Origin: an uncultured Cytophagales bacterium
Lineage (GTDB): Bacteria; Bacteroidota; Bacteroidia; Cytophagales; Cyclobacteriaceae
Assembly (NCBI GenBank): GCA_913057175.1
Contig: CAJXNP010000002.1
Span: 248,001-312,000 of the forward strand
Length of the DNA stretch: 64,000 nucleotides
Direction of reading: 5' to 3'
Shown: in pieces, positions 7,252 through 18,200 of the stretch
Layout of the letters: each line of letters starts with the position of its first letter
How positions within the stretch are numbered: the first letter of the stretch is position 1
Notes under the pieces: model-generated
Told to the model about the DNA's origin: nothing
Databases searched by the model: none
The model's input: only the letters and a program-made list of their open reading frames with translations
Translations under genes and position numbers: made by a program

Positions 7252-8586
7252 TTATCTTACAAATTTCAGTCTTTTCCCCATGACGGATTCATCAAATTGA
7301 AAGTTGTTATAAGCAAGGTGTCCGCTCACGATTGTCTGATTCACTTTTGAGTGAAACAATTGTCCTTCAAAAGGAGACCAGCCACATTTTGAAAGAATGT
7401 TTTCCTTTTTGACCGTCCAGGGATCATTTAAGTCAACTATTGTGAGATCCGCCCAATATCCCTCTCTTAGGTATCCCCTTTTATCAATATTAAAAAGCCT
7501 GGCAGGATTGTGACACATTTTCTCTACTATTCTTGGCAATGTCAGCTTTCCTGAACGATAAAACTCCAGCATCGCGACCAGGCTATGCTGAACGAGTGGG
7601 CCACCCGACGGAGCTTTAAAATAAGGGTTATCTTTTTCTTCCAGCGTATGTGGTGCATGATCTGTCGCAACCACATCAATTTTATCTGTTAGGATACCAT
7701 CAAGAATACTGATTTTGTCGTAAGAATTTTTAACTGCCGGATTCCACTTTATTAATGTCCCTTTTTCATTGTAATCATCCTTGTCAAACCACATATGATG
7801 AATACACGCTTCTGCGGTAATTTTCTTTTCTTCAATTGGTTTATCATCGAATAACTCCAACTCTTTTGCAGTTGAAATGTGCAGGACATGAAGTCGCGCT
7901 CCAAATTTCTTTGCCAATCCGACAGCCATGGAGGAAGATTTGTAGCAAGCCTCTTCACTTCTGATCTCCGGATGATAAATTACCGGAACATCATCACCAT
8001 ATTTATCCCTGAAAATCTGTGAATTCATACAAATCGTTTCTTCATCCTCGCAATGCGTGGCAATGAGCATATCAGATTTTGAAAAAATGTTCTCCAAAGT
8101 CCTGGCATCATCTACCAGCATATTGCCTGTACTTGAACCCATGAATACTTTCAGCCCGCAAACATTTTGTTTATCTACTTTTAATAATTCATCCAGGTTC
8201 TCATTGGTCGCTCCGAGGTAAAATGAATAATTTGCCAATGATCGAGCCGAAGCTATCTGATATTTTTGCTCCAACAGTTCATTGGTTACAGCATTTGGAA
8301 CAGTATTTGGCATTTCCATGTAGGTAGTAACCCCACCAGCAACGGCAGACTTTGCTTCAGTATAAATCTCAGCTTTATGGGTTAGTCCCGGTTCCCTGAA
8401 ATGTACCTGATCGTCAATCACTCCCGGAAACGCATATTTTCCTGTTGCATCAATCAGTCTGTGCTTTTCTTTGACATCCAAGGAGTTTCCCATCTTTTGG
8501 ATTATTCCATCTTTAATAAAAATCTCTCCTTCATATACCACACCTTCGTTTACTATATTTGCATTTTTAATAAGAATCGCCGACAT
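7252..8586 (-). CDS. pyrC: dihydroorotase
   Basis: 444 residues of the amidohydrolase superfamily, type I dihydroorotase, which forms dihydroorotate from carbamoyl-aspartate in pyrimidine synthesis. Visible metal-site elements are VIDDQVHFREPG (56-67, His62), GLKVFMGSSTG with the probable carboxylated Lys146, ATHCED (His178), HVLHIS (His236) and VVATDHAPH (Asp309). The first histidine of the usual HxH pair is Gln60 here; I recall this variant from Bacteroidota dihydroorotases, so it may be a lineage feature. The gene is divergent from the helicase, with only 31 bases between the start codons. Confidence 0.93.
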   Translation of the reverse strand: MSAILIKNANIVNEGVVYEGEIFIKDGIIQKMGNSLDVKEKHRLIDATGKYAFPGVIDDQVHFREPGLTHKAEIYTEAKSAVAGGVTTYMEMPNTVPNAVTNELLEQKYQIASARSLANYSFYLGATNENLDELLKVDKQNVCGLKVFMGSSTGNMLVDDARTLENIFSKSDMLIATHCEDEETICMNSQIFRDKYGDDVPVIYHPEIRSEEACYKSSSMAVGLAKKFGARLHVLHISTAKELELFDDKPIEEKKITAEACIHHMWFDKDDYNEKGTLIKWNPAVKNSYDKISILDGILTDKIDVVATDHAPHTLEEKDNPYFKAPSGGPLVQHSLVAMLEFYRSGKLTLPRIVEKMCHNPARLFNIDKRGYLREGYWADLTIVDLNDPWTVKKENILSKCGWSPFEGQLFHSKVNQTIVSGHLAYNNFQFDESVMGKRLKFVR

Positions 8587-8617
8587 AATTGTAATATTGA
8601 ATTAAACTGATTGAATA

Positions 8618-9901
8618 ATGGCTGAGAAAATCGAGCAGTTTTCCGATTTTAAATTAAATAAGCAGTTGCTCTCTGCAATTTCAGAGGCTGGATTTGAAAT
8701 TCCAACTCCTATTCAAAAAAAGGCCATACCCATTGTTCTTTCCGGACAAGATGTGCTGGGAATCGCACAGACTGGCACAGGTAAAACAGCTGCCTATTTA
8801 TTGCCAATGCTAATGAACATAAAATATGCGCAAGGAGAGTCTCCACGAGCTCTAATATTGGCACCTACCAGGGAATTAGCGCTACAAATCGATAATCACA
8901 TTGACCTGTTTACTCCATACATGGATATCCGACACACGGTTATTTATGGCGGAGTAGGAGAAAAATCCCAAATAGAAACCATACAAAATGGATTGGATAT
9001 ACTTGTCGCAACACCGGGAAGATTTTTGGACCTGTACAGAAAAAATATCATCAACACCAAGCAAATAAAAACACTTATTCTGGACGAAGCCGATAAAATG
9101 ATGGATATGGGTTTTATGCCTCAAATCAGGGACATCCTGGAAAAGATCCCCGTGAAAAGACAAAACCTGTTGTTCTCAGCTACCTTTCCTCCCAATGTCG
9201 AAAAACTTGCAGAAGAATTTTTGGAGTTTCCCCAAAAAATTGAAGTTGCTCCACAGTCTACCGCTTCTTCGATGATCAGCCAATCATATTATAAGGTACC
9301 AAACTTCAAAACCAAAGTATATCTCCTGCAACATCTTTTGAACAATGATGAGTTTTCAAAAGTCATCATCTTTACGCGCACAAAAAGCACGGCCAATAAT
9401 CTTTTTAGGTTTATTGACCGAAAGGTAGATGGAGAAGTACGGGTGATCCACAGTAACAAAGCCCAGCAAAGCAGGCTCAATGCCATTAAAGATTTCAATG
9501 AAGGAAAGGTGCGACTGCTTGTAACGACTGATGTAACAGCTCGTGGGCACGACATTCAGGATATTAGTCATGTCATCAATTTTCAGGTTCCGCTGGTCTA
9601 TGAAGATTATGTTCACCGGATAGGCAGAACGGGCAGAGCAGCCAATACCGGAGAAGCTATAACTTTTGCTAATAAAGCTGAGGAGATGCATTTGGAAAAA
9701 ATTGAAGGAATGATGCGGGAGGCGATCAAAGAGAAAAAACTTCCAGAGGATATTCCCGTTTTTGAAACACCAAAAGAAGAAAAAATAGAAATTGACCGTG
9801 AAATTGACACAATCAAAAGAAGGGATGATCCTAACTTCAAAGGTGCATTTCATGAAAAGAAATCAAGCAAAGGTAAACTGCGAAAAAAGAAAAGGAAGTA
9901 G
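8618..9901 (+). CDS. DEAD-box ATP-dependent RNA helicase (RhlE-like)
   Basis: 427 residues with the complete motif set: Q motif IPTPIQKKAIP (28-38), AQTGTGKT (50-57), PTREL (83-87), TPGR (132-135), DEAD (156-159), SAT (187-189) and HRIGRTGRA near residue 335. After the two RecA-like domains comes a short tail rich in Lys/Arg, ending RKKKRK, typical of RNA-binding extensions. It unwinds or remodels RNA in the cytoplasm, for example in ribosome assembly or cold adaptation; the specific substrate is unknown. It stands alone, divergent from pyrC. Confidence 0.93.
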   Translation: MAEKIEQFSDFKLNKQLLSAISEAGFEIPTPIQKKAIPIVLSGQDVLGIAQTGTGKTAAYLLPMLMNIKYAQGESPRALILAPTRELALQIDNHIDLFTPYMDIRHTVIYGGVGEKSQIETIQNGLDILVATPGRFLDLYRKNIINTKQIKTLILDEADKMMDMGFMPQIRDILEKIPVKRQNLLFSATFPPNVEKLAEEFLEFPQKIEVAPQSTASSMISQSYYKVPNFKTKVYLLQHLLNNDEFSKVIIFTRTKSTANNLFRFIDRKVDGEVRVIHSNKAQQSRLNAIKDFNEGKVRLLVTTDVTARGHDIQDISHVINFQVPLVYEDYVHRIGRTGRAANTGEAITFANKAEEMHLEKIEGMMREAIKEKKLPEDIPVFETPKEEKIEIDREIDTIKRRDDPNFKGAFHEKKSSKGKLRKKKRK

Positions 9902-9968
9902 CTCCAAATCAATTTTATCATAAATAAATTTTTTGGTTTTAATAAACATTTCTTTTCTCCATTTCATT

Positions 9969-9976
9969 TACTTTTG
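9969..9976 (+). promoter_or_regulatory. candidate -7 box TACTTTTG for gcvP
   Basis: TACTTTTG fits TAnnTTTG and lies 30 bases before the gcvP start. No TTG lies at the usual -33 spacing; the nearest is at 9933-9936, about 33 bases farther upstream. Confidence 0.4.
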
Positions 9977-10005
9977 TTGAAATTTTTAGTCCAAAAAGCA
10001 GCAAG

Positions 10006-12903
10006 ATGAATATTGAAATGAATTCTGGAAATGAATTTAGCAAAAGACATATTGGTCCGGATTTAAACGAGCAAAAAGTAATGCTTGACGCCATTAAAGC
10101 TTCAAGTATGGAGAAGTTGATTGAAGAAACCATCCCCGGAAATATCAGACTGCAAAAAAAGTTAAACCTTCCAAAAGCACTTTCAGAATTTCATTTTCTT
10201 AAAAAATTCAGAAAAACCATCCAAAAGAATAAGGTATTTAACTCATTTATCGGACAAGGTTATTACGGCTGTAAAACCCCTACCGTAATTCAAAGAAATA
10301 TTCTTGAAAACCCAGGGTGGTATACTGCCTACACTCCCTACCAGGCCGAAATTGCCCAGGGACGTTTGGAAGCTTTGATTAACTTCCAGACAATGGTTAC
10401 AGATCTTACCGGAATGGAATTAGCAAATGCTTCTCTCCTCGACGAAGGGACAGCTGCGGCTGAGGCAATGTCAATGTTTTTTCATTCAAGAAAAAGAGAA
10501 AAAAAAGATGCGCATAAATTTTTGGTTGATATCCATACTTTCGGACAAACCATCGATATTCTGAAGACCCGTTCAAAACCACTTGGGATTGAGCTGGTGA
10601 TCAAAGAAATCTCTGTAAAGGATCTGTCAGATGAAAATGTATTTGGATTGCTTATCCAATATCCTGATAGCAATGGCGAGGTTAAGGATATTTCCAATAT
10701 TCTATCCAAAGCGAGAGAACAAAATGTTTTTTCGTCTGTTGCCACTGATCTGTTAAGTTTGACATTACTAAAGTCTCCGGGCGAATTAGGCGCAGATGTA
10801 GTCGTGGGATCCTCTCAAAGAATGGGTGTACCAATGGGATTTGGTGGGCCACACGCTGCTTTTTTTGCCACAAAGGATGAGTTCAAGCGACAAATACCGG
10901 GTAGAATCATTGGGCTGTCCGTCGATAAAAACAATAACCCGGCATATCGGATGGCACTGCAAACCCGAGAGCAGCATATTAAGCGGGAAAGAGCTACCTC
11001 CAATATTTGTACAGCACAGGTTTTATTGGCTGTGATGGCGGGAATGTACGCGGTTTATCATGGAGCTGAAGGATTAAAAAGCATCGCAACCAAAATCAAT
11101 TACCTGGCACAAAAACTTAACTATTTATTAAAAGATCTGGGCTTTGACCAAAAAAATGAATATTTCTTCGACACACTAAAAATTGATACAAAAGGACTTG
11201 GAGAAAAAATCAAATCCCTATCCGAAGAAAAAGAAATTAATTTATGGTATCACGAAGATGGTGACATCGGTATTACACTGGATGAAACACATGATTTTTC
11301 AGATATCATTCAAATAGTTGAAATATTTGCGACAGCAAAAGGTGTTTCTTTACCTAAGGAAGTTGATAAAACAAATAATTACCAATATAGTTTTCCGGGA
11401 GCTTTATATCGTACCTCTGGATATTTGCAACATCCTGTATTTAACACACATCATTCTGAGCATGAAATGCTTCGCTATTTGAAGCACCTGGAAAATAAGG
11501 ATCTGTCATTGGATCATTCCATGATCTCTCTTGGCAGTTGCACTATGAAGCTCAATGCCACCACTGAAATGATCCCGGTAACATGGGAAGAAGTTGGACA
11601 AATCCACCCATTTGCTCCTGAAAATCAAACCCACGGATATGTAGAGATGATAGAGGAGTTAGAGTCATGGCTTTCGGAGATTACCGGTTTTGCTGCCACT
11701 TCTCTTCAGCCCAATTCCGGCGCACAGGGCGAGTATGCGGGATTGATGGTTATTAAAAAATACCTTGAGGAAAAAGGGCAGGAACATAGAAATGTTACTC
11801 TGATCCCCTCTTCTGCTCATGGCACAAATCCAGCATCTGCTGTGATGGCTGGTATGAAGGTGGTTATCGTCAAATGCGATGAAAAGGGAAATATTGATGT
11901 CGATGATCTTTTTGAAAAAGCAGAACTGCACAAAAATGACCTTGCTGCTTTGATGGTTACTTATCCATCAACACACGGAGTTTTCGAAGAAAAAATTATT
12001 GAAATCTGCCAGATCATCCATGGTCATGGCGGCCAGGTTTACATGGATGGCGCCAATATGAATGCCCAGGTTGGATTAACAAGTCCGGCAATAATCGGCG
12101 CAGATGTTTGTCATTTGAACCTTCATAAAACATTTTGTATACCTCATGGTGGTGGCGGACCCGGGGTAGGCCCAATATGTGTAGCTGAACATTTAAAACC
12201 ATTTTTACCCGGAAATCCTTATCGCAAGATCGGAGGTGAAAAAGCTATCCATGCCATTTCATCTGCGCCCTGGGGTAGCGCGAGCATTTTGACTATTTCT
12301 TATGCCTACATCGCTTTGATGGGAGCAGAAGGGCTCAAACAAGCCACAGAAGTTGCCATTCTAAATGCAAATTATATTCTCAATTTACTGGTAGGAGAAT
12401 ACAATGTCCTTTATGCAGGCAAGCACGGTCGTTGTGCACATGAGCTGATCATTGATTGCAGGCCATTTAAGAAATTTGGCGTTGAAGTAGAAGACATCGC
12501 AAAAAGACTGATGGATTATGGCTTTCACGCTCCTACAGTTTCATTCCCCGTTCCCGGAACGATGATGATCGAACCTACGGAAAGCGAGACGAAAGACGAA
12601 ATTGACAGATTCTGTGATGCGTTGATCTCTATTCGAAATGAAATACGGGAAATAGAGACTGGGGTGTTTGATCAGGAAAACAATGTCTTGAAAAATGCTC
12701 CTCATACGATGGAAGTAGTCACCTCTGATGATTGGGATTTTCCATACAACAGGCAAAAAGCAGCTTTTCCTCTATCATTCCTTAAAAAGAATAAGTTCTG
12801 GCCAGCTGTCAGCAGAATTGATGCAGCATATGGTGACCGAAATTTATTCTGTTCATGCATTCCGGTTGATGAATTTGAGAAAGAAGAAAGTCTGTCAGAA
12901 TGA
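10006..12903 (+). CDS. gcvP: glycine dehydrogenase (decarboxylating), P-protein of the glycine cleavage system
   Basis: 965 residues, the usual length of the single-chain P-protein (fused P1 and P2 halves). The N-terminus contains KRHIGP; the PLP lysine is Lys708 in [17 protein letters not shown]. Other family landmarks are [17 protein letters not shown] and [19 protein letters not shown]. It decarboxylates glycine and passes the aminomethyl group to the H-protein lipoyl arm. The gcvT and gcvH genes are not in this window, so the system is dispersed, as is common in Bacteroidota. It converges on tamL, with 19 bases between stop codons. Confidence 0.96.
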   Translation: MNIEMNSGNEFSKRHIGPDLNEQKVMLDAIKASSMEKLIEETIPGNIRLQKKLNLPKALSEFHFLKKFRKTIQKNKVFNSFIGQGYYGCKTPTVIQRNILENPGWYTAYTPYQAEIAQGRLEALINFQTMVTDLTGMELANASLLDEGTAAAEAMSMFFHSRKREKKDAHKFLVDIHTFGQTIDILKTRSKPLGIELVIKEISVKDLSDENVFGLLIQYPDSNGEVKDISNILSKAREQNVFSSVATDLLSLTLLKSPGELGADVVVGSSQRMGVPMGFGGPHAAFFATKDEFKRQIPGRIIGLSVDKNNNPAYRMALQTREQHIKRERATSNICTAQVLLAVMAGMYAVYHGAEGLKSIATKINYLAQKLNYLLKDLGFDQKNEYFFDTLKIDTKGLGEKIKSLSEEKEINLWYHEDGDIGITLDETHDFSDIIQIVEIFATAKGVSLPKEVDKTNNYQYSFPGALYRTSGYLQHPVFNTHHSEHEMLRYLKHLENKDLSLDHSMISLGSCTMKLNATTEMIPVTWEEVGQIHPFAPENQTHGYVEMIEELESWLSEITGFAATSLQPNSGAQGEYAGLMVIKKYLEEKGQEHRNVTLIPSSAHGTNPASAVMAGMKVVIVKCDEKGNIDVDDLFEKAELHKNDLAALMVTYPSTHGVFEEKIIEICQIIHGHGGQVYMDGANMNAQVGLTSPAIIGADVCHLNLHKTFCIPHGGGGPGVGPICVAEHLKPFLPGNPYRKIGGEKAIHAISSAPWGSASILTISYAYIALMGAEGLKQATEVAILNANYILNLLVGEYNVLYAGKHGRCAHELIIDCRPFKKFGVEVEDIAKRLMDYGFHAPTVSFPVPGTMMIEPTESETKDEIDRFCDALISIRNEIREIETGVFDQENNVLKNAPHTMEVVTSDDWDFPYNRQKAAFPLSFLKKNKFWPAVSRIDAAYGDRNLFCSCIPVDEFEKEESLSE

Positions 12904-12922
12904 TCTTAAATATTTTGAATTA

Positions 12923-15211
12923 TCAGAATGGATAACCGATAGAAATATTGAGAATGATATTATCCTTTCGCCATTGTTTGCTTAAAAAATCAATATCATT
13001 CCACCGGCTTCCTTCCTGAATGTAGGGTGTATATAAAGGAAAAGCCCAATCAAAACGAATGACCAGTATGTCCAGATCGATGCGCAATCCATAACCAAAA
13101 CCTATTGCCAGCTGTTTGTAGAAACTGTCCCATTCAAATTTCCCTCCAGGCCGGAATGGATCTTCATTGATCAGCCAGATATTTCCCGCATCGAGAAATA
13201 AAGCCCCTTTTAGGTAATTTACGATGGGAAACCTGAATTCGATATTTGCTTCCAACTGGATATCTCCGGATTGATCGACTTGAAAAAAGGAAGCCGTATC
13301 TGTGGGAAAGTAGCTGCCGGGACCTACAGATCTCGCACGAAATGCGCGAATGCTGTTTGTTCCTCCCGCAAAAAACTGTCTGACATAAGGAAGCACCGAA
13401 GAGTTTCCATATGGAAATCCTGCTGATGCGATTAACCTTGTTGCAATGGAGGTATTTTTACCAACATTAAAAGTTTTTCTCACTTCATTTTTGAGTCGAA
13501 CAAATTGGGAGTATGGCACTCCAAGAATTAATGATGGATCATCCGAATTCGGTTTGTCGCCGCCTATCCTGTCTATCATAGAAAGAGTATTTCCAGCTAA
13601 TTCAATTCCTCCTGTATACAAAAAGTTCTTGTCCTTCATGGCATTGTAGGTGAAATTATAGCTCAGGCCAAAAATGAATTGCTCCTCCAAACTTCGTCTA
13701 ACCGAAGGGTTTGTATCCAGATAATCTTCAAATTCCTCAGAGGTTTCGAGGAGGTTTGTCAAACTGATATCTATAGGTATCAGGTCATGCAATATTCTTG
13801 GTTGCTTTGCCCAGCTATACTTAAAGGAAGTGCTGTAGGTTACAAATTTGTATAACTTAACACGATTATAAAACCCAACCCCAAGTGTCGCTCTTGAGCT
13901 CCCTAAGTATCTTTTATTTTCTTTGTTTTGGTGGAAAGGTACAATACGAGGTATGATCAAACTAGTCTCCAATGAGGTTTCCAGCGAGGTATTCCCCTCA
14001 TCAAAATTAGTGATCTGCCAATCATACCGACCGTTTAAATTCGTGCTTAAAATCTCTGATCCCCTAAAAATATTCCGGTTGAGAAAACTAAGTCGAATTC
14101 CCGGGCCGGCATAATTATTAGTCTTAGTCACAGCGTTTAATTCAGCGCTTATGGAGTATTTTTTGTATGGAGATAAATAGATATTGGCATCAAGGGTTTG
14201 CGCAGAGTCATTTTCATTTACATATTGGATGTTTACATATCTGAAATTTCCCAGGGCCGACAAATACCTGATCGTCCTTTCATGTATTTCTGAATTGTAA
14301 TACTTTCCCTTTTCCAAAAACACCTCATCCAACACGATTTCCGGTCGAATAAAATGACCCGTTGACAGATAGTAATAATCGTCAATGGATGTTGTATCCC
14401 GATTTTTTTTTGTTTCTATGTTGTAATCATCAAATACATATATTTTATCGATCCGATAAGGATCCAAAGCACTTTTTGGAATATCTGGTTTCAAATGAAG
14501 GTCGAGCTTAACTTTGTTTTTAGTTGATGCGGAATCAGCTCTGAAATACAAATCATTGGCTTCAAAAAAGTAGTATCCATTTGTTTTTAAATCTTCAGCT
14601 ATCCTTACCCTTTCATTTTTTAACTTTTCGAGATCATAGTTCTCCCCCTCTTCGATAAGTGTACCGGCTTTGTTCTTCAAAATCAAAGCATTCAGCTTGG
14701 TTGTGTCATTTGGAAAAACTACCGTATCGACTATGTGAGGTACTCCCGTCTCCACAATGAAATTGACATATTTAACCCGTCCGTTCTCGTATTCTTCAAA
14801 TTCACTTTTTGCCTGAAAAAATCCCTTGTGAAACAAAGTATTTGCAAGTTTGGCTGAGACCTTTTCCGAATTTTCCAGATCGTAAAGAACCGGCTCTTTT
14901 CCTATTTTATATTTCCACCAGTGTTTGATCCCTTTATCCTTGCCAGGTTTTTTTACCGTATTATGAATGCTGACACCAGGTCTCATCCAGAGAAGTTTTC
15001 CGTTGGGTTTGGGGGTTAATGTATTTTCAAGATCTCTATTGAGCTCCTTTCTTTTCTTTCTTGATATATCAGATCGTAATTTTATTTCAGCACCACCATA
15101 CAAAAATTCTCCTTCAGGTATTTTTCTAGTACCAGTACATGATCCAAAAAAGATTACTCCCAACAAGAGGATATAACCAAGCTTCGGATATTGTCTCAAG
15201 CATTTTATCAT
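12923..15211 (-). CDS. tamL: TamL-type Omp85/BamA-family outer-membrane lipoprotein
   Basis: 762 residues. A lipoprotein signal peptide ends at Cys25 (GVIFFGSC), as in the Bacteroidota TamA homologue TamL. POTRA-like repeats with NGYYFFEAND-type segments occupy the N-terminal half. The C-terminal half is an Omp85 beta-barrel with segments such as FFAGGTNSIRAFRARSVGPG and a final Phe (NISIGYPF). It would insert or assemble outer-membrane proteins together with TamB. tamB lies directly upstream with a 3-base gap, so the two are co-transcribed and probably translationally coupled. Confidence 0.88.
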   Translation of the reverse strand: MIKCLRQYPKLGYILLLGVIFFGSCTGTRKIPEGEFLYGGAEIKLRSDISRKKRKELNRDLENTLTPKPNGKLLWMRPGVSIHNTVKKPGKDKGIKHWWKYKIGKEPVLYDLENSEKVSAKLANTLFHKGFFQAKSEFEEYENGRVKYVNFIVETGVPHIVDTVVFPNDTTKLNALILKNKAGTLIEEGENYDLEKLKNERVRIAEDLKTNGYYFFEANDLYFRADSASTKNKVKLDLHLKPDIPKSALDPYRIDKIYVFDDYNIETKKNRDTTSIDDYYYLSTGHFIRPEIVLDEVFLEKGKYYNSEIHERTIRYLSALGNFRYVNIQYVNENDSAQTLDANIYLSPYKKYSISAELNAVTKTNNYAGPGIRLSFLNRNIFRGSEILSTNLNGRYDWQITNFDEGNTSLETSLETSLIIPRIVPFHQNKENKRYLGSSRATLGVGFYNRVKLYKFVTYSTSFKYSWAKQPRILHDLIPIDISLTNLLETSEEFEDYLDTNPSVRRSLEEQFIFGLSYNFTYNAMKDKNFLYTGGIELAGNTLSMIDRIGGDKPNSDDPSLILGVPYSQFVRLKNEVRKTFNVGKNTSIATRLIASAGFPYGNSSVLPYVRQFFAGGTNSIRAFRARSVGPGSYFPTDTASFFQVDQSGDIQLEANIEFRFPIVNYLKGALFLDAGNIWLINEDPFRPGGKFEWDSFYKQLAIGFGYGLRIDLDILVIRFDWAFPLYTPYIQEGSRWNDIDFLSKQWRKDNIILNISIGYPF

Positions 15212-15214
15212 CCT

Positions 15215-18200
15215 CTACTCCTCATTTTCCTCTTTGATTTCATCTTCTTCCGGTCTCAGCGCATCCTGTGATGTTGAATCCTGAACACCTTCACTTTCCC
15301 GCATACTTTTCGGGTTAAAGTCTCGCATAAAAATAAATGCCACGCCTGAATTCTGAATTTCTCCATCAAATAAATCATAGGCATTTTCCCGAAATGCCTT
15401 TACTTTATAATTACCGGATTCGGTCAGATCATACAACACTGCGTATTCAAAATTCGTCGTTTTTCCTGGTTTTGCAGCATTCTGTGTTGAGTTGTTATCA
15501 ATATTAATGGAGCTTTCAACCTCGACCGTCACCCGATCATTAAAAAGCTTTTTTGAAACCTGCAGATCAAGATCTGTTTTGGTCTCACTATGACCCGTTG
15601 AATAGTTTTCGTAGGTATTTACTCCAACATTAAAATCTACAAACTTAATATATTGACCAGTAATATTGTTTAGCTGTTGGGTGAGAATCCCGTTGACACT
15701 GTTCCTGGCTGCTGATGTCGCAAAATTATTAGAGGAAGCGCCACTTCCCGCTACCGGGCTGTCCGCTATGAACCCACCAGTTACAAGCAGAGCAAAGACT
15801 TGCTTATTTCTTTCCACCTCGTTTTCAGGCATATTTAATTGCTGAAGCTTATTGGCAATGATAGAATAGCTCCGTTTATACTCCTCTTTCAGATCTAGTA
15901 AAAACTTTAATTCAGGATTTTTTAACATACCCCCAATATCCAACACTACAAAATAGTCCAACCTTTGATTGTACTGGTTTCCTACCATTCCTTCATTTGC
16001 CATTAGAGCTGCTGAGTTGGTTTTGGTTTCATACCTGGCTTCGATATCGATAATCCCATCCATGATATCTCCGGACCAGCCGATCCTGCTTCCGGGGGTA
16101 ACTGTGAATCTTTTTTTGACCAAACCATAAAATGACAATTCATAAAAGCCCTTTTCCGTTTCGATGACACCAGTCAGATTAGGATCCTTTCCGCTTTCCT
16201 GCTTGTACACCAATTTCCCATTCAGATTACACTGAGCGATGTCACCAGAATTTGGGTCTGTAATCAACGTAAAGGACACATTTTTATCAATTTCAAGATT
16301 TACTGTCAATTGATAATCCTCCATAAATTTATTGATACTGTCGGATTCAAAGACTCCCGTACTTACTTCTGTGATTTTATCATCATTCCAGACCACAACT
16401 CCCTGGTCTGTGACCAGTTCCAGACTTTGACCCGGCATCACATAGGTCATATTGGTTCCGGATTCCAATTTTAGATCAGATCGAAGGATAGGTTTAGATG
16501 AGGTTCCATGAAGATCAATATTACTGGTCAGCAAAAGCTTGCCATAGACTTTTTCATTTTCCTTGCTGGAATTATTCATGATCAAAAAGTTCTGACTTGA
16601 TAGCTTCAAATCATAGGTCAGGTTGTTCAGCTGAGCATAATTTATTTTGCCTGAAGCATTTAAAGGATTACTATTTTGGTCATGAATCCTGAAATCTTTA
16701 ACTAATAGCTGATCATCGGCAAACTCGAGCAATCCGCTATTTACCGTATAGGAGGTGTTTAATTCAGCATAACTCAACCTGACATCATTGAAATTGATCT
16801 TTCCATCTGCCCGAATGGCTTCACGGGTACCTGAGAACCTTGCTTCTCCAATAATTTCTCCCGAAAAATCAATCGTATTGTCAAGGAATGGTTCGAAATA
16901 ATCAAGGTCTTTCCAATTTACCAGTAAGTCTGCATGATACTGGTAGTCATTCGCCAGACTTTTATAATCGCCCCTTAGTCTTAGTAAATTTTGTTTGTAT
17001 TGAGAAGCAATACCAAAGTGGAAAAGCCCGGCTTCATCTTTATCTGCAATCAGATTGATATTGCCTAATTCATTTTCCAGGAAATATAAATCGTTTAATT
17101 GTAAATCCACTTCGAATGGAAAAGATGAGCTTGTTCGCAACATGACCTCTCCATTAAGTACTCCTGCTAACAAAGGAATGGAGTCGGACAGTTCAAAAAA
17201 ATTGATGTAGTTCGATAAATTAAACTGATCGAAGCTGATCGACAATTGTTTAAGAGACGAAATGAAATTGATTTTCTGAGATCCATTTGAATAGGAAACA
17301 TTGTTTTTGATGGAATCTTTCAGGTCAAGGACCTGAACATCATTTCTCTTCCAATGTTGACTGTTCCAGGTAATTTGTTCATTGGGAAAAATCACATATA
17401 AATCTCCTTTTGAAAGCTTGATTTTGTTTCTGACAAAATATTGAGGATTCATGGCACTGTCGAATTTTTGAAAAGTGGTCGAAATGGTATCCTCTTGAAA
17501 ATACGCACCAAAGTTAAGTTGTCGTATGGCCAGGGTATCCATCAGGAACTGTTCAATGAAGAGATCGGCATACATCGTGTCTGCGTCAGCCATTGCATTC
17601 AAGCTCACGCTATCCAAACCCAGATTTCCATACCTGATCTCTGAAATCTTGATGTTTCCGGAAAATTCATCCTTTCGGCCATCATAGTGCCCGGTAAATT
17701 CATCAATCTTGATCGACTCCAGGTTCTGAACCAGTAGTGTTGTAACTAAATCCTCCTGAAGAAAGTTGAGTTCGAAGTCAATGGATTTATCTGAAAAATC
17801 AAGTGTAGAATCCGGTGTGCCAACAAAACTTTGAATTTTGTTATTGATGATATCGCCAATATCCTTAATATCTGCATTGCCTTTTAAGTATCCGGTAACA
17901 ACCTCCGAATTGAGCTTAAAATCAATATTATCTTTTTGAACAAGAGAAGATATTTTTACGGATTCGAACGTGTGCTGAACGCTATCCACAGTAATGATCA
18001 AATCGGAAATTTCGGTTTCTCCTTTGAAAAATTCATCCGGATCGATGTCATATTCACCCGAAATCACGGTGTGAATTCTGTAATTTTTCTTTGCCAGCTC
18101 AGTGGCTAAAAGGTCGAGATTTTCAATGTCAAAGTTGTAATTAACATGGTAGGAAGAATCTTGCATCATGGCATTTCCAGCAATTTGAAGATTTACATTA

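Noticed and set aside
9356-9853. Long antisense frame (165 codons) inside the helicase gene
   Set aside because: It is the reverse-strand shadow of a gene with complete DEAD-box motifs.
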